Shown one piece after another: positions 54,399 to 64,000 of a stretch of DNA of 64,000 bases. Position numbers and translations under genes: made by a program. The DNA is taken from assembly GCA_902600475.1 (NCBI GenBank), contig CACKJM010000005.1, forward strand, positions 1-64,000, written 5' to 3'. Below the pieces are notes generated by a model. That model saw only the letters and a program-made list of their open reading frames with translations. It searched no databases and was not told where the DNA came from. The stretch comes from an uncultured Prochlorococcus sp. (GTDB lineage Bacteria; Cyanobacteriota; Cyanobacteriia; PCC-6307; Cyanobiaceae). How positions within the stretch are numbered: position 1 is the first letter of the stretch; each line of letters begins with the position of its first letter.

Positions 54399-54989
54399 TT
54401 ATTCAGGATTTGTTAGTTCTTTTCTTTCTATATTTTCAAAGGGACTATAAAAATAAATAAAAGAAGAAGAGAATAGAATTAAAGAGCAAATGGCAAAAAA
54501 CGGTGGAATAATGAAATTGAAAAATTTAACTTTTTTATTTAACCCAAATTTTAATTTTTTTTGAATCTTATTAGGTATATCAGTTTTTTTTATTCTTACT
54601 TTTGGCGATTCATTTAACTGATCAAAACAATTTATGGTATCTGAAAGCAATGAATTGCCAATCTTTAGAACTAAAGGCTTTACATTTTCTTTAGAGCTCT
54701 TGAGAACAATATTATGTATGTGGAGATTGTCGGCTTTTATATCGATTAATTTAGACTCATATATTGGAATTTCGTTTTTGATTAAAAGATTTGAATAAAT
54801 ATAAAAAGCTTCCATAATTGGCCCTAAATGTTCAATTTTGCCTTCAATAAGTGGTTTATCAACTATGGTTAATTTCCATTGAGAAATTATAGATATTTGA
54901 TCTTTATTTTCATTATTTGAATAATCTGGCAATCCGATTATTTCTAGACTTACTGAAGATTGATGAAATGACAATTTATTTTGCATCAT
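54399..54989 (-). CDS. DUF4335 family protein
   Basis: 196 residues fitting the cyanobacterial DUF4335 family: an opening SFHQSSVSLEIIGLPDYS, the block ISIISQWKLTIVDKPLIEGK, and HLGPIMEAFYIYSNLLI. A C-terminal hydrophobic helix at about residues 155-178 (NFIIPPFFAICSLILFSS) anchors it. Family members are found beside DUF3038 genes, exactly as here (1 bp gap), so the two probably work together; the process is unknown. Confidence 0.75.
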   Translation of the reverse strand: MMQNKLSFHQSSVSLEIIGLPDYSNNENKDQISIISQWKLTIVDKPLIEGKIEHLGPIMEAFYIYSNLLIKNEIPIYESKLIDIKADNLHIHNIVLKSSKENVKPLVLKIGNSLLSDTINCFDQLNESPKVRIKKTDIPNKIQKKLKFGLNKKVKFFNFIIPPFFAICSLILFSSSFIYFYSPFENIERKELTNPE

Positions 54990-54990
54990 A

Positions 54991-55515
54991 TTAAAAATCG
55001 TATAAAAAATTCTTCAACTTTCGATAACCTTGATTTGAAATACAAAAAGATAAAATAAGCAAAGATTTTATTATAATCTCACCATTTTCAGCTTGATTTA
55101 AAAGCTTTTTCACTCTCATACTATCTACATTAAATCTCTCTTTAATCAACTCAATAAATCTCTTATTAAAATCATTCCAAATAATTGAATTCTCTTTAAT
55201 ATCTTCTTTAGATTTCAGTATCTCTCTGATATAAGGATATAAATATTTAGACATTTCAACGGTGATTTTAATTAAGGCATCGAATTCGTTTACTTTAATA
55301 TTGTTGTTAACATAAGATTTTCTCAATGGATTATTATTCCTTAATTTCCAAATAGTAATTTTATTTGGCAGAATATCATTTAAATTAAGTCTATTTGATA
55401 AAGCGTAAAGAGATTGAATACCATTTAAATCAATAGTTTCTAAGATTAATAATAATAAATCAAGCTTCTCTATAGAATGTCTTGATACGTGATTTCCCCT
55501 AGTTAAATCTGTAAT
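54991..55515 (-). CDS. DUF3038 family protein, probable non-standard ATT start
   Basis: The frame fits DUF3038: SRHSIEKLDLLLLILETIDL, NKITIWKLRNNNPLRKS, then FDALIKITVEMSKYLYPYI to the end. A TTG at 55326 falls inside the conserved NNNPLRKS and would delete about 60 conserved residues. Upstream the same frame stays open to TAG at 55524-55522, and in that stretch there is no ATG, GTG or TTG; ATT at 55515-55513 (ITDLTRGNHV) is the best candidate start, giving about 174 residues, the family's length. The stop lies 1 bp before the DUF4335 start. Confidence 0.72.
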   Translation of the reverse strand: MTDLTRGNHVSRHSIEKLDLLLLILETIDLNGIQSLYALSNRLNLNDILPNKITIWKLRNNNPLRKSYVNNNIKVNEFDALIKITVEMSKYLYPYIREILKSKEDIKENSIIWNDFNKRFIELIKERFNVDSMRVKKLLNQAENGEIIIKSLLILSFCISNQGYRKLKNFLYDF

Positions 55516-55554
55516 TGTTCTCTATTAAGATATAAGGTAATTATAACAGAATCA

Positions 55555-55752
55555 TTAATCCATTTTTTGAAATAAAAATGAATATAACTTATCTAGTTCT
55601 TCAATAGTTAGCATTCCATAACTCCATAATAATATTGGTAATGGAGTGTTATTTTTTATAGATAATTTTATACCAAGTTCAATAGTAGATTCATCTAAAC
55701 CTAATACATTAAATAGATAAATTATCATTTCTCTAGATAAATAATTATTCAT
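55555..55752 (-). CDS. DUF2949 family protein
   Basis: 65-residue protein with the DUF2949 pattern: REMIIYLFNVLGLDESTIEL, then NNTPLPILLWSYGMLTIEEL and DKLYSFLFQK. A small soluble all-helical protein is likely; the family is known from cyanobacteria and has no assigned function. It sits 5 bp downstream of the UbiH-like gene and 39 bp upstream of the DUF3038 start, in the run of minus-strand genes from dapB. Confidence 0.75.
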   Translation of the reverse strand: MNNYLSREMIIYLFNVLGLDESTIELGIKLSIKNNTPLPILLWSYGMLTIEELDKLYSFLFQKMD

Positions 55753-55757
55753 GAATT

Positions 55758-56912
55758 CTATTTAATACTTGAGTAAATAAGAGATTTAGTCATTTGATTA
55801 AGGACTAATTTTCTTGTAAAAAGAAATTTATTTAAAAGTAAAAATGAAAATTTTCTTATTGGAAATAAAAAAACGTTTCGATTAGCAAAAATTGATATCA
55901 GCGAGTCAGTTATAAAAATAGTGACAATAATATCTAAAATTCTGCTTGAAAAATACTTAAATTTAAACAATATCAATTGCAATTTAGTAATAGCAGTATT
56001 TTTATTAAAAAGATCATAAATAGTATTAACATCTCTCCAGCAAGTATTTAGACCCTGACCACCAACAGGATGAAATGTATGAAATGCATCTCCTACAAAA
56101 ACTAATTTTTTAAAATTTAAAACTGGTAAATTCAAGGATAATGAAACAGGAAAAATATTAAATTCGCCAATTATTTGGTCCAACTTAAATTCATTAGGCA
56201 AGATTGTTGATAAATTATCCATTAAAAAATTCTTGTCAGAATTCAACCTTTCAATTGCCTTTAATGTACTGGAAGTCCAAATTACTTGATATAAGTTTTT
56301 TTCTAAAGGTAATAATGCAAGTGGGCCTTCTTTTCTAAAAATTTCATAAGCTCGTTTTTCACAATGACCTCTAAGGGAAACTTTAAAAGTTAAACAAGAC
56401 TGACTGTAAGATTTTTTTATATCAACAAAATCTATGAATTTTTTATCAAGTGAGTTTGCTCCTGTTGAAAAGAATTGATAATCAAATAATATTTTTTTAC
56501 GTAACAATATCTGTGGTGTTATAAAAAAAATATTTTCATAATTGTCAATCTCTTGAAAAAATACGTTCATTAGATCCGAATGTTTAACTACCCAGCCAAT
56601 ATTTCCGGCAGAACTTATATCATCATCTAATTCAGAAGTTGATAAATTGGTGGAAGCTGAAGTTACGCTATCTGAAATTGAAAGGGTATCAAAGCCAAAT
56701 AAAAATGGTTCTAATTTTTTCCAAAGTCTGAATTTAGATAAGATTTTTCTTGTTGAGTGAGTAATTGCATAAGTTTTATCTTTATCAATTAATCTATCTT
56801 TTGGTAACAAGTCAGTTAAAAAAATATTGCAATCAAATTTTGAAAGTGCAATTGAAAGTAATAAACCTGTGGGACCTGATCCAACAATTTTAAAATTGAA
56901 TTTATTTTTCAT
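55758..56912 (-). CDS. FAD-dependent monooxygenase, UbiH/VisC type
   Basis: 384 residues with the flavoprotein hydroxylase layout: N-terminal dinucleotide fold FKIVGSGPTGLLLSIALSKF, a middle substrate domain (RKEGPLALLPLEKNLYQVIW), and the second FAD motif LVFVGDAFHTFHPVGGQGLN. Relatives hydroxylate aromatic rings, including those of ubiquinone; cyanobacteria make plastoquinone instead, so a quinone-related or other aromatic substrate is only an inference. Start ATG at 56912, 20 bp after the gene upstream. Confidence 0.83.
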   Translation of the reverse strand: MKNKFNFKIVGSGPTGLLLSIALSKFDCNIFLTDLLPKDRLIDKDKTYAITHSTRKILSKFRLWKKLEPFLFGFDTLSISDSVTSASTNLSTSELDDDISSAGNIGWVVKHSDLMNVFFQEIDNYENIFFITPQILLRKKILFDYQFFSTGANSLDKKFIDFVDIKKSYSQSCLTFKVSLRGHCEKRAYEIFRKEGPLALLPLEKNLYQVIWTSSTLKAIERLNSDKNFLMDNLSTILPNEFKLDQIIGEFNIFPVSLSLNLPVLNFKKLVFVGDAFHTFHPVGGQGLNTCWRDVNTIYDLFNKNTAITKLQLILFKFKYFSSRILDIIVTIFITDSLISIFANRNVFLFPIRKFSFLLLNKFLFTRKLVLNQMTKSLIYSSIK

Positions 56913-56931
56913 CTTATTTTATAAACATCAA

Positions 56932-57573
56932 CTATCTATTCAGATAAATATAGCAAATTTCCTCAAATGCCGGCCTTAATAAATAGGGATACTCACCAAC
57001 CCATAAGTTAATTTCAGGAAGCCAAGCATCGGTCAAATAAAAATCTCTGTCAAAATTACGGTTGTCAGATGTTATTAAACATCTAATACTCGAACCAACC
57101 CTAATTTGACTGTGCTTATTTTCCATAGGAAAACTTAATTTTTCCAAATAACCATCTTCATCTTCTAATTCAAGTACTAACCAAGTCCTCTTGTTTTCGA
57201 CAATTTCTAATCGACCTTGCCTATTAGATTGTTCTCTTGAACTTTCAATCTTTTCTGTTTTATAGATATCTGATACATAGCCATCAAATATAGAAAAAAA
57301 TTTATATTTTCTTAATTGCAAGTTTTTTCTACTTGATTCAAGAATAGGGCCCCAAATGATATACAAAAAGAAACCTACACATAGGAATAACCAGAAATTA
57401 TTAGTTTGATCTCCAGTCGAACTAATAATTAATGAGATAAATCCACCAATTGAAGAAACTATTACTCTTTGAAGAATTTTTCTAGGATTCCCCAAAGTGT
57501 ACTTAAATTGACTTCCTGTACCAACTGCAGGAATAAGTTTTGAAATTTGACTTGAATTAATTGGAATTATCAT
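56932..57573 (-). CDS. Conserved membrane protein, 213 residues
   Basis: Not recognised as a named family. Two adjacent hydrophobic helices at about residues 36-75 (VIVSSIGGFISLIISS, WLFLCVGFFLYIIWGPI) separate a short N-terminus containing AVGTGSQFKYTLGNP from a soluble C-terminal domain of about 130 residues (TWLVLELEDEDGYLEKLSF, CLITSDNRNFDRDFYLTDAW). Probably conserved in cyanobacteria. It follows the dapB stop by 1 bp and likely shares its transcript. Confidence 0.7.
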   Translation of the reverse strand: MIIPINSSQISKLIPAVGTGSQFKYTLGNPRKILQRVIVSSIGGFISLIISSTGDQTNNFWLFLCVGFFLYIIWGPILESSRKNLQLRKYKFFSIFDGYVSDIYKTEKIESSREQSNRQGRLEIVENKRTWLVLELEDEDGYLEKLSFPMENKHSQIRVGSSIRCLITSDNRNFDRDFYLTDAWLPEINLWVGEYPYLLRPAFEEICYIYLNR

Positions 57574-57574
57574 T

Positions 57575-58423
57575 TTAAAAAATCATTTTTTCAAGTCCGT
57601 AAACTAAAGTTTCATAATTACCTATTTTTTTAATAGCCTGTAAAACTCCTGGCATATATGCCTTTCTATCAATAGTGTCATGTTTAATTGTGTATGTTTC
57701 ACCTGGAGATCCCATAATTACTAACTGATGAGCGAGTAATCCTGGTAATCGTACAGAATGTATATTAATTCCTGAATCTCTGAGTCCACCGCGTACACCT
57801 TTCAATGACTCAGACTCTTTTACTAAATTCTCATTAAATTTCTTTGGATATTCTTCAATCATTTCCGCAGTTTTTATACAAGTCCCACTAGGAGAATCAG
57901 CTTTTTGATTATGATGCATCTCAATTAATTCAATATTGTCGTAAAACCTTGCAGCTACAGATGCCGCCTGCTGAAGAAGAACCATACCTACTGAAAAATT
58001 AGGAATTATTGCACAACCAACCGATGCTTTCTGAGCAAAAACAGACAAATCTTTTATTTGCGAAGGAGAGAGTCCTGTGGTTCCGACCACTGGTGAAATA
58101 CCATATGCGATAGCTGATCTGGTATTTTCATAGACAGAATCAGGATGAGTAAAATCAACCAGAACAGGTCTAATATTTTCATTTCTATAATTTTGACTAA
58201 CGGAACATAAAGTCCCTTCAAAATCATTTGAAACAAAAACATCACAATTTTTTACCTTCAATAATTCAGAAATATTTGCGCCATTGTTCTTTTCGTTTAT
58301 GTCTATTGCTGCGACAAGTTCACAATCTGTAGAATTTAATACAGTATTAACAACTTCGCTACCCATTCTGCCTAAAGCTCCTGAAACTAGTACTGGTATA
58401 GGTTTTTTAGAATTTTCAATCAT
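57575..58423 (-). CDS. dapB: 4-hydroxy-tetrahydrodipicolinate reductase
   Basis: NAD(P)H enzyme of lysine/diaminopimelate synthesis. Blocks: [13 protein letters not shown] (nucleotide-binding), [29 protein letters not shown] and the substrate-site pattern [16 protein letters not shown] with the catalytic His-Lys region. 282 residues, full length. Start ATG at 58423. It heads a minus-strand run of six to seven genes and is divergent from chlH across about 100 bp. Confidence 0.96.
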   Translation of the reverse strand: MIENSKKPIPVLVSGALGRMGSEVVNTVLNSTDCELVAAIDINEKNNGANISELLKVKNCDVFVSNDFEGTLCSVSQNYRNENIRPVLVDFTHPDSVYENTRSAIAYGISPVVGTTGLSPSQIKDLSVFAQKASVGCAIIPNFSVGMVLLQQAASVAARFYDNIELIEMHHNQKADSPSGTCIKTAEMIEEYPKKFNENLVKESESLKGVRGGLRDSGINIHSVRLPGLLAHQLVIMGSPGETYTIKHDTIDRKAYMPGVLQAIKKIGNYETLVYGLEKMIF

Positions 58424-58525
58424 TTTTTTAAAAAATTTTTTTTTAAAGGTTGTTACACGCTATTTATATTGCACACAATAACGTCTTTTCATTCGTAGGC
58501 TGGTAGAAATACTTAAAGAAAATCA

Positions 58526-61500
58526 ATGTTTACGCAGGTCCGCTCAGCAAATCGCAGAGTATCTCCTGTTGAGGATAACAAACACAAAGTTGTAATAAAA
58601 GCAGTTTATGTTGTCCTTGAGCCACAATACCAAAATTCCTTAACGGAAGCTGCAAAGTCAATAAATAAAATGAATGGGCCAATAGGTATAGACCTTAGCG
58701 GCTACCTTATTGAAGAACTTAGGAATGATAGTAATTTTGAAGACTTTAAAGAAGATATAGCTAATGCTGATATATTCGTAGCTTCTCTAATTTTCATTGA
58801 AGACCTTGCTCAAAAAGTTGTTGATGCAGTATCTCCATTTAAAGACAAACTAAAAGCATCAATAGTATTCCCCTCCATGCCAGAGGTAATGAGATTAAAT
58901 AAGTTAGGTTCATTTAGCATGGCCCAACTTGGTCAATCTAAAAGTATTATTGGAGATTTAATAAAAAAGAAAAAAGAATCTGATGGAGCAAGTTTCCAAG
59001 ATTCAATGCTGAAGTTATTAAATACACTACCTTCAATACTTAAATATCTACCAGTAGAAAAAGCTCAAGATGCTAGAACATTTATTCTGAGTTTTCAGTA
59101 CTGGTTAGGTGGTACCACTGAGAACTTAAAAAACTTCTTGTTAATGATTTCTGAAAAGTATGCTGTTTCAGAGAACATAAAAGATCAAATAGAAGAATTC
59201 AAAATTCAAGACCCAGAAACATTCCCTGATTTAGGAATTTGGCATCCTCTTGCTCCTTGCATGTTTGAAAGTCTTAAAGAATATCAAAATTGGGAAAATA
59301 ATAGGAAAGATATAAATCCTAAAGATGACAAAACTCCAACAATAGGTTTAGTGCTTCAAAGGAGTCATATTGTTACGGGAGATGATGCTCATTACGTTGC
59401 TGTTATACAAGAATTGGAATACAGAGGGGCGAGAGTACTACCTATTTTTTGTGGAGGTCTAGATTTTTCTAAACCAGTTAATGAATTTTATTATGATTCC
59501 ATAAATAAGGATCAACCTATAGTAGACGGAGTTGTATCTCTAACAGGATTTGCACTAGTTGGTGGGCCAGCAAGACAAGATCATCCTAAAGCTATTGAAG
59601 CCCTAAAAAGGTTAAACAGACCTTATATGGTTGCACTTCCATTAGTATTCCAAACCACACAAGAATGGGAAGATAGTGATCTAGGGTTACACCCAGTTCA
59701 GGTAGCACTTCAAATTGCAATACCAGAGCTTGATGGTGCTATTGAACCTATTATTCTCTCAGGTCGTGATGATGCTACAGGTAAGGCGCATACGCTCCAA
59801 GATCGAGTTGATGTAATAGCTGAAAGAGCCATAAAATGGTCAACTTTAAGAGTCAAAAAAAGAAAGGACAAAAAATTAGCAATTACAGTATTTAGTTTTC
59901 CACCAGACAAAGGAAATGTTGGAACGGCAGCATACTTGAATGTTTTCGGTTCAATTTATAGAGTTCTCCTTGAAATGAAATCGAAAGGATATCAAATAGA
60001 TGATCTTCCAAGTAATTCAAAAGAATTAATGGAAAAAGTAATTAATAACCCTGAAGCAATGGACGGCTCTCCCGAGTTAAATATTGCTCATAAAATGTCA
60101 GTAAAAGAATACGAAGAGTTCACACCATATTCACAAAGACTTGAAGAGAATTGGGGTAAACCTCCTGGAAACCTAAATAGTGACGGACAAAATTTACTTA
60201 TTTATGGAAAACATTTTGGAAATGTTTTTATAGGTGTACAACCTACATTCGGTTACGAAGGTGATCCGATGAGGTTACTTTATTCAAGAAGTGCCAGTCC
60301 TCATCACGGTTTTGCCGCTTATTACACCTATGTAGAAAAAATCTGGGGAGCTGATGCTGTTCTTCATTTTGGAACTCACGGATCACTCGAATTTATGCCT
60401 GGTAAACAGATGGGCATGAGTGAAACATGCTATCCGGATTCTCTCATTGGATCATTACCTAATTTGTATTACTATGCTGCTAATAATCCTTCTGAAGCAA
60501 CAATCGCGAAAAGAAGAGGTTACGCCTCAACCATTAGCTATCTAACTCCTCCAGCAGAAAATGCAGGACTCTACAAAGGACTTAAAGAACTAAGTGAACT
60601 TGTTGGTTCTTATCAACAACTAAGAGAAAATAGTAGGGGTATTCAAATTGTTAATGCAATAGTTGAGACTTCTAAACAATGTAACCTTGACAAAGATGTT
60701 GATCTACCTTCAAAGGACGTAGAAGAACTTTCAATAGATGAAAGAGATTTATTTGTTGGTAATGTCTATAAACAGTTGATGGAAATTGAAAGTAGATTAT
60801 TACCTTGCGGACTTCATACTATTGGAGAAGCACCAACTGCAGAAGAAGCTGTAGCAACCCTTGTAAATATTGCATCTTTAGAAAGAGAACAAGAGGGATT
60901 AAGATCTCTTCCTGGACTACTTGCAGAATCCATAGGTCTAACTATTGACCAAATTTATGATGGTAATAATAAAGGTGAACTTAAATTTGTAGAGTTAAAT
61001 GAAAAAATCATAAAGGCAGCCAGAGAGTCGATTTTTGCGATGGTTAACTCTTTAAAAATAGTCGACGGCAGAGTTTATTTAGAAAAATCACTCCTTTCCA
61101 AACTTTTTGACTTACTTAAAGTATTTGGTATGAATTTACCTACCCCTTGGCTAAGAGTCTGTAGGTTAAATGGATTTAATGAAGTTAATCAGAAGGAATT
61201 AAATAAATTATTTGATTATTTACTTTTCTGTTTGGAACAGGTCTGCGCAGACAAAGAAATGGATAGCCTCATTAAAGCATTAGATGGAAATTATGTTTTA
61301 CCTGGACCAGGTGGAGATCCTATAAGAAATCCAGGTGTTTTGCCCAGTGGTAAAAATATCCATGCACTTGATCCTCAATCAATTCCGACTACAGCAGCAG
61401 TTGCTGCTGCCAAGTCAGTTGTTGACAAATTAATTGAAAGACAAAAAGAAGAGCAAGGGACATGGCCTGAAACAATTGCTTGCGTTTTATGGGGTACTGA

Positions 61501-62536
61501 TAACATCAAAACTTATGGAGAATCATTAGCACAAATTTTATGGTTTGTTGGGGTCAAACCAAAACCAGACTCTGTTGGGAGAATTAACAAATTAGAATTA
61601 ATTTCTTTAAAAGAATTAGGTAGACCAAGAATAGATGTGGTTGTTAACTGTTCAGGTGTATTTAGAGATCTATTTATCAATCAAATGGCATTAATTGATC
61701 AGGCAGTCAAATTAGCAGCTGAGGCTGATGAACCTTTGGAATCTAATTTTGTAAGAAAACATTCATTAAAACAAGCAGAAAAAGAAGGCACCTCTATCAG
61801 AGAAGCTTCAGCTAGAGTTTTCTCTAATGCAAGTGGAAGCTACAGTTCAAATGTTAATTTAGCCGTAGAAAATTCAACTTGGGAGGAAGAAAATGAGTTA
61901 CAAGAAATGTATTTATCACGCAAAACATATGCCTTTAATGCCGATAATCCTGGAGAAATGAATCAAAAAAGAGAGGTATTTGAGTCAGTAATGAAAACAG
62001 CGGATGTTACATTTCAAAACCTTGATTCCTCAGAGATTTCATTAACAGATGTAAGTCATTATTTTGATTCAGATCCTACAAAATTAATTAAAACACTAAG
62101 AGATGACGGCAAGGAGCCAAGTAGCTATATCGCAGATACTACTACTTCTAATGCCCAGGTTAGAACACTTGGAGAGACTATCAGATTAGACTCAAGGACA
62201 AAACTTTTAAATCCTAAGTGGTATGAAGGAATGCTCAAATCTGGTTATGAGGGTGTTAGAGAGCTCTCTAATAGACTTAATTACACACTCGGTTGGAGTG
62301 CGACAAGTGGACAAGTTGATAATTTTGTTTATGAAGAAACGAATGAAACATTTATAAATGACGAAGAGATGAGAAAAAGACTTATGGATTTAAATCCAAA
62401 TAGTTTTAGAAGGATAGTAGGGACTTTACTAGAAGTTAATGGTAGAGGATATTGGGAAACATCAGATGAAAATATAGAGCAGTTGAAAGAACTTTATCAA
62501 GAGGTAGAGGATAAAATTGAAGGTGTTAAAGAATAA
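58526..62536 (+). CDS. chlH: Magnesium chelatase subunit H
   Basis: Large porphyrin-binding subunit of the Mg-chelatase that commits protoporphyrin IX to chlorophyll. The 1336 residues match Chl[58 protein letters not shown] and [20 protein letters not shown]. It is clearly homologous to the cobN product at 10.2-13.9 kb but longer and more conserved. The N-terminal extension and [16 protein letters not shown] motif distinguish ChlH from CobN. Start ATG at 58526; the preceding 100 bp are shared with dapB and carry no sure promoter match. Confidence 0.98.
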   Translation: MFTQVRSANRRVSPVEDNKHKVVIKAVYVVLEPQYQNSLTEAAKSINKMNGPIGIDLSGYLIEELRNDSNFEDFKEDIANADIFVASLIFIEDLAQKVVDAVSPFKDKLKASIVFPSMPEVMRLNKLGSFSMAQLGQSKSIIGDLIKKKKESDGASFQDSMLKLLNTLPSILKYLPVEKAQDARTFILSFQYWLGGTTENLKNFLLMISEKYAVSENIKDQIEEFKIQDPETFPDLGIWHPLAPCMFESLKEYQNWENNRKDINPKDDKTPTIGLVLQRSHIVTGDDAHYVAVIQELEYRGARVLPIFCGGLDFSKPVNEFYYDSINKDQPIVDGVVSLTGFALVGGPARQDHPKAIEALKRLNRPYMVALPLVFQTTQEWEDSDLGLHPVQVALQIAIPELDGAIEPIILSGRDDATGKAHTLQDRVDVIAERAIKWSTLRVKKRKDKKLAITVFSFPPDKGNVGTAAYLNVFGSIYRVLLEMKSKGYQIDDLPSNSKELMEKVINNPEAMDGSPELNIAHKMSVKEYEEFTPYSQRLEENWGKPPGNLNSDGQNLLIYGKHFGNVFIGVQPTFGYEGDPMRLLYSRSASPHHGFAAYYTYVEKIWGADAVLHFGTHGSLEFMPGKQMGMSETCYPDSLIGSLPNLYYYAANNPSEATIAKRRGYASTISYLTPPAENAGLYKGLKELSELVGSYQQLRENSRGIQIVNAIVETSKQCNLDKDVDLPSKDVEELSIDERDLFVGNVYKQLMEIESRLLPCGLHTIGEAPTAEEAVATLVNIASLEREQEGLRSLPGLLAESIGLTIDQIYDGNNKGELKFVELNEKIIKAARESIFAMVNSLKIVDGRVYLEKSLLSKLFDLLKVFGMNLPTPWLRVCRLNGFNEVNQKELNKLFDYLLFCLEQVCADKEMDSLIKALDGNYVLPGPGGDPIRNPGVLPSGKNIHALDPQSIPTTAAVAAAKSVVDKLIERQKEEQGTWPETIACVLWGTDNIKTYGESLAQILWFVGVKPKPDSVGRINKLELISLKELGRPRIDVVVNCSGVFRDLFINQMALIDQAVKLAAEADEPLESNFVRKHSLKQAEKEGTSIREASARVFSNASGSYSSNVNLAVENSTWEEENELQEMYLSRKTYAFNADNPGEMNQKREVFESVMKTADVTFQNLDSSEISLTDVSHYFDSDPTKLIKTLRDDGKEPSSYIADTTTSNAQVRTLGETIRLDSRTKLLNPKWYEGMLKSGYEGVRELSNRLNYTLGWSATSGQVDNFVYEETNETFINDEEMRKRLMDLNPNSFRRIVGTLLEVNGRGYWETSDENIEQLKELYQEVEDKIEGVKE

Positions 62537-62541
62537 TATTT

Positions 62542-63396
62542 TTATTTTCTGTAAATCCTATCTGATACTTTTAAAATTTTATAATTCATTGCCACATTGT
62601 GAACTCTCACAATATCAATTTTAAATTGTGAACAAAGACAGCTTATTGCAAGTGTTCCTATATCTCTCTCTTTGGGATTTATTTCGTCTAAAATTTCTCC
62701 TATAAACCTTTTCCTTGATGCACCAATAAGAATTGGTAAATTTAATTCTTTAAATACATCCAAGTTTCTTAAAATTTCGAGATTTTGATTAATATCTTTT
62801 GAAAAACCAATTCCAGGATCCACAATTATATTTCTTTTTGATATGTTCTTCTTTAAAGCATCATTTATCAAAATCTCAAGAGAATACTTAACCTCACTCA
62901 ATACATTTTTGTATTTAGAAAGTTGATTCATATTTTTACTATTCCCACGACTGTGAGTTATGACAAATGGGCAATTAAATTTTGAAACAACATCCAAAAT
63001 TTCCTTATCTCTTCTTCCGCCCGTAACATCATTAATCCAATTTGCACCATTCATAAGAGCTTCGTAAGCCACCTCAGAATTAAAGGTATCAATAGAAATT
63101 AAAACATCTGGATATTTAGATTTTATTAATTTCAGATATGGGATCAATCTTTTTATTTCTTTTTTAGATCCAACTTCCTCAGCACCAGGCCTTGTACTCT
63201 GAGCACCAAGATCAACAATATCTACACCATTACTCAAAAAATGATTAACTTGATCTAAAACTTTCTTTGAGGAATTTAAATCTCCTCCATCACTAAATGA
63301 ATCAGGAGTTAAATTAATAATCCCCATGATAGAAGTTTTTTGTCGCCAGCCTATTGGCCAAGGGTTTTTATTATTGATAATTTGCAATTCTTGCAA
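62542..63396 (-). CDS. folP: Dihydropteroate synthase
   Basis: Joins pterin diphosphate and p-aminobenzoate in folate synthesis. Conserved blocks: [67 protein letters not shown] and [15 protein letters not shown]. About 284 residues. The start is TTG at 63396 or a later in-frame TTG at 63387, both inside the 3' end of tpiA, with a 26-bp overlap for the first; no ATG is available before the first conserved block. It is convergent with chlH (5 bp gap). Confidence 0.95.
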   Translation of the reverse strand: MQELQIINNKNPWPIGWRQKTSIMGIINLTPDSFSDGGDLNSSKKVLDQVNHFLSNGVDIVDLGAQSTRPGAEEVGSKKEIKRLIPYLKLIKSKYPDVLISIDTFNSEVAYEALMNGANWINDVTGGRRDKEILDVVSKFNCPFVITHSRGNSKNMNQLSKYKNVLSEVKYSLEILINDALKKNISKRNIIVDPGIGFSKDINQNLEILRNLDVFKELNLPILIGASRKRFIGEILDEINPKERDIGTLAISCLCSQFKIDIVRVHNVAMNYKILKVSDRIYRK

Positions 63397-64000
63397 AACT
63401 ATTAGGATCTAATGAAGCCCCTCCAACCAAGACTCCATCGATATCACTCATTGACATAATTTCGTCAATATTATTAGGTTTAACTGATCCTCCATATTGA
63501 ATAATCACATCTTCGTAACCTATTAATTTTCGAATCAAAGAACATATTTTATTAGCGTCTTTAGCCTCACATGTTTTACCTGTACCAATAGCCCAAATTG
63601 GTTCATAGGCAACGATTAAGTTTGAAGGATCTGTATTTTCCAGTCCTTGCTCAACCTGTCTAGTGATAACTCTATCTGCTTCTCCTCTCTCTCTTTGTTC
63701 CAATGTTTCCCCAACACAAACAATTGGAGTAAGTCCACTAGATTGAGCAAAAACTGCTCTTTTATTAATCTGTTCATCACTTTCACTAAAATATTTCCTT
63801 GGTTCACTGTGACCAACTATTGCATAAGAAACCCGATGCTCAAGGAGCATTTTTGGAGATATTTCAGCAGTAAATGCTCCTTCATCTTCCCAATGGATAT
63901 TCTGACTAGAAATATCTAGATAATCAAAATCAGAATGATTAGAAAAGGTTGAAATAGCGGTAAAAGGAGGGGCAATAATAACTTTACGATCATCCTTTAT
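63371..64000 (-). CDS. tpiA: Triosephosphate isomerase, partial (N-terminal end beyond the right edge)
   Basis: Interconverts dihydroxyacetone phosphate and glyceraldehyde 3-phosphate in glycolysis and the Calvin cycle. The frame reads in from the window edge ([19 protein letters not shown]), continues [19 protein letters not shown], has the catalytic His in [11 protein letters not shown] and catalytic Glu in [11 protein letters not shown], and ends with the phosphate-binding YGGSVKPNN and [13 protein letters not shown]. An ATG at 63850 is internal. About the first 30 residues lie outside. The 3' end overlaps the folP start. Confidence 0.96.
   Translation of the reverse strand: MKDDRKVIIAPPFTAISTFSNHSDFDYLDISSQNIHWEDEGAFTAEISPKMLLEHRVSYAIVGHSEPRKYFSESDEQINKRAVFAQSSGLTPIVCVGETLEQRERGEADRVITRQVEQGLENTDPSNLIVAYEPIWAIGTGKTCEAKDANKICSLIRKLIGYEDVIIQYGGSVKPNNIDEIMSMSDIDGVLVGGASLDPNSFARIANYQ

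Overview
The window is a strongly AT-rich, gene-dense stretch of an oxygenic cyanobacterial chromosome, most likely a high-light-type Prochlorococcus or a close marine picocyanobacterial relative. Supporting evidence: the Mg-chelatase H subunit (ChlH) and the aerobic cyclase AcsF, the Ycf20 and CCB2/CCB4 families, many small genes of families known mainly from cyanobacteria (DUF1995, DUF2996, DUF3038, DUF4335, DUF2949, DUF1651), very short intergenic gaps, frequent TTG/GTG starts, and no transposase, prophage or CRISPR array. The species is inferred from gene content only.

Layout. 0-10 kb: leuS (cut at its KMSKS motif by the window edge), a coupled dapF/cysteine-desulfurase/DUF1995/dacB run, coaD, uvrC, hemJ and a PHP phosphoesterase. 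10-20 kb: cobN, ilvE, B12-dependent metH and small conserved genes. 20-22 kb: an unusual locus with a ribbon-helix-helix (RHH) plus J-domain fusion, three copies of a two-palindrome module, a long hairpin and a small exported protein. 22-31 kb: pheT, rpmG-rpsR, a minimal RNB exonuclease, metG, LptC-like and CCB2/4-like proteins, cobU, trmL, a CAT-anticodon tRNA and clpS. 31.4-35 kb: an accessory-looking stretch of about a dozen proteins under 85 residues, a thioredoxin-fold protein, and a second RHH regulator bracketed by its own palindromes. 35-44 kb: peroxiredoxin, an FtsH homologue without its zinc motif, rpmF, ycf20, a HAD hydrolase, paired half-size GDT1 transporters, and an RNB-S1 protein with a degenerate catalytic centre. 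44-54 kb: acsF, tldD/tldE, fmt, a TerC protein and mfd. 54-64 kb: a minus-strand run from dapB through a UbiH-like monooxygenase to DUF3038/DUF4335, then chlH, folP and tpiA (cut by the right edge).

Themes. Tetrapyrrole metabolism is spread through the window: hemJ for haem and chlorophyll, chlH and acsF for chlorophyll, cobN and cobU for cobalamin, and metH as a B12 consumer. Translation genes are also frequent (leuS, pheT, metG, fmt, rpmG, rpsR, rpmF, trmL, tRNA). The least ordinary observations are the palindrome modules beside the RHH-J gene (20.4-22.15 kb), the RHH regulator with TAGTGTNACACTA-type sites among small ORFs (32.7-33.5 kb), two enzyme homologues that appear to have lost their catalytic residues (FtsH-like and RNB-S1), and a DUF3038 gene whose only plausible full-length start is ATT.
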